Shown here one piece after another: positions 63,072 to 64,000 of a stretch of 64,000 nucleotides of DNA. Source of the DNA: Amanita rubescens (lineage: Eukaryota > Basidiomycota > Agaricomycetes > Agaricales > Amanitaceae). The notes under the pieces are model-generated. The model made no database searches and was not told the origin of the DNA. It saw nothing but the letters and a program-made list of their open reading frames with translations. Numbering within the stretch: the first letter of the stretch is position 1; each line of letters begins with the position of its first letter. Made by a program: the position numbers and the translations under genes. The stretch is from positions 1,364,001 to 1,428,000 of the forward strand of contig WION01000001.1 in the NCBI GenBank assembly GCA_015039365.1. The letters are read 5' to 3'.

Positions 63072-64000
63072 ATGTCCGAAGATTCAGCATCACTCTCCAC
63101 TGTCCCCTTACTTAAGGGAGACAATTACCGCTTGTGGGCCCGCAAAATGACGGCCTATTTACAAGTAAAAGGAATCTATAGATACATGAGAGATTCCTTT
63201 ATCCAACCACTAGATCTAAATGCCACCGAGCAGGCAACGCTTGAAGCTCATAACTTCGACGCAATGTTACCTGCAGAAGAAGGTGCAGCTCCACTGCCGG
63301 CCCCAATACCGGCAAACATCCAAGCTTTACTAGATCAGAGAGACTCATATCTAGAGTGGCTCTCTGATAACGAAAAAGCCCTGGGTTCAATTATGCTCCG
63401 TTTGAGCGATTCTATCGCGGAGATATATGACACTGGGGCTCATCTCAATGCAAGGGTCCTTTGGGTCGCCTTGCGACAAAGATATGGGGATACCGGCCGA
63501 ACCGGTACCTTCAACGAATTCCAGGCTGCCCTGGATTGGAAGCTTGATGAAAGAAGGGACCCTGAACAGTCCCTTAATGAAATAATCGCCAAATTCGAGC
63601 GATTAAGTGGACAGGGTTTCTCGCTACCCGAAGAACAAAAAGCGATGATAATTGTCCGCGGTGTACCGCATCGTTGGGACAATTTTGTAGGAGCCGTATT
63701 GGCAACTGCACCAGCAGCTGGTCTAACAGTCCAGCATGTTGCAATTCAGATCAGGGAAGAATGGAGAAGGCGACACTCGGCTGTCGCACATACGACCGCA
63801 CAAATGGCGCGGGGTGACCTGCAACAAAGAATTGGTGGACAGGCACCCTGGCAAGGTCGTGGACGAGGACGTGGACGAGGCCGCGGAGGATTCCGTGGCC
63901 GTGGACGTGGTCGTGGTGGTTTTCAACCATACACACCACAACACCAGCAACCAGCAATGGGAGCTGGTAACGCTCCAAGGTTACCGGAGCAACAGCAGCA
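63072..64000 (+). CDS. Copia-type gag (partial, 3' end outside the window)
   Basis: Open to the window edge, about 309 residues. LLKGDNYRLWARKMTAYLQVKG is the N-terminal gag motif of Ty1/Copia elements. YEWL-like spacing then leads to KALGSIMLRLSDSIAEI, WVALRQRYGDTG, FNEFQAALDWKLDE and GVPHRWDNFVGAVLAT, the usual UBN2-type gag core. The end visible here is Gly/Arg-rich (RGRGRGRGRGGFRGRGRGRG), a likely RNA-binding part. A zinc knuckle and pol are expected beyond 64000. Confidence 0.88.
   Translation, partial: MSEDSASLSTVPLLKGDNYRLWARKMTAYLQVKGIYRYMRDSFIQPLDLNATEQATLEAHNFDAMLPAEEGAAPLPAPIPANIQALLDQRDSYLEWLSDNEKALGSIMLRLSDSIAEIYDTGAHLNARVLWVALRQRYGDTGRTGTFNEFQAALDWKLDERRDPEQSLNEIIAKFERLSGQGFSLPEEQKAMIIVRGVPHRWDNFVGAVLATAPAAGLTVQHVAIQIREEWRRRHSAVAHTTAQMARGDLQQRIGGQAPWQGRGRGRGRGRGGFRGRGRGRGGFQPYTPQHQQPAMGAGNAPRLPEQQQ

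Larger units (their letters stand above)
61276..64000 (+). mobile_element. Ty1/Copia retrotransposon E, 5' part (runs off the window)
   Basis: Begins near a hairpin GTTATCTTA...TAAGATAAC at the break in element D. About 1.2 kb without genes includes LTR and leader, with AGTATATAAACC near 61515 as a likely promoter. Two ORFs follow: an extra ORF (62502-63065) and a Copia-type gag open to the end of the window. The end of the 5' LTR could not be fixed because the other LTR is outside. Confidence 0.75.

Overview
This window looks like nuclear DNA of a mushroom-forming basidiomycete (Agaricomycetes). Genes are cut by many introns of about 45-60 bases. Several families are typical of that group: DUF6593, DUF7330, a SCAP-type sterol sensor, a large-subunit catalase with a DJ-1-like tail, and Ty3/Gypsy elements with a chromodomain. 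No species can be named from the sequence alone.

Bases 1 to about 40,900 are a compact genic arm with single-copy housekeeping genes on both strands. In order they are: the end of a histidine acid phosphatase, a P450 pseudogene fragment, a P450, a glyoxalase-like protein, a conserved unknown, RNase P subunit p20, eRF1, a MIF-like tautomerase, a PI-PLC-X protein, a Ser-rich unknown, glutathione reductase, large catalase, Rad1, PDH protein X, SCAP, DUF6593, HAT1, succinyl-CoA:3-ketoacid CoA transferase, Knr4/Smi1, an MSC7-type aldehyde dehydrogenase, DCN1, CIA2/MIP18, a DUF7330 remnant, an H15-domain (linker-histone-like) protein and Vps1-type dynamin. Several pairs are divergent with only about 85-150 bases between start codons (p20/eRF1, PDX1/SCAP, HAT1/SCOT, DCN1/CIA2). 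Four genes carry apparent single-base gains that break otherwise well-conserved frames.

Bases of about 41,000 to 64,000 are a nest of retroelements in what was a 20-base minisatellite. A Gypsy element (A, 41784-52848, 427-base LTRs, minus strand) split the array. Inside A's gag region sits a gag-only LTR element (B, plus strand). A second Gypsy element (D, minus strand) lies at the right edge of the array. A second copy of the gag-only element (C) interrupts D, and a Copia element (E, plus strand, running off the window) truncates it.

The most unusual material is in this nest. Both Gypsy elements have a long third ORF downstream of pol with a zinc-knuckle-like motif. A shows features of tRNA-independent self-priming and a canonical -1 slippery site at the gag/pol junction. 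B has two clearly different LTRs despite matching target-site duplications. E has an extra ORF before gag that ends in a predicted membrane anchor. In the genic arm, very short exons (5, 10 and 17 bases) and a GC-AG intron are worth checking against RNA data.
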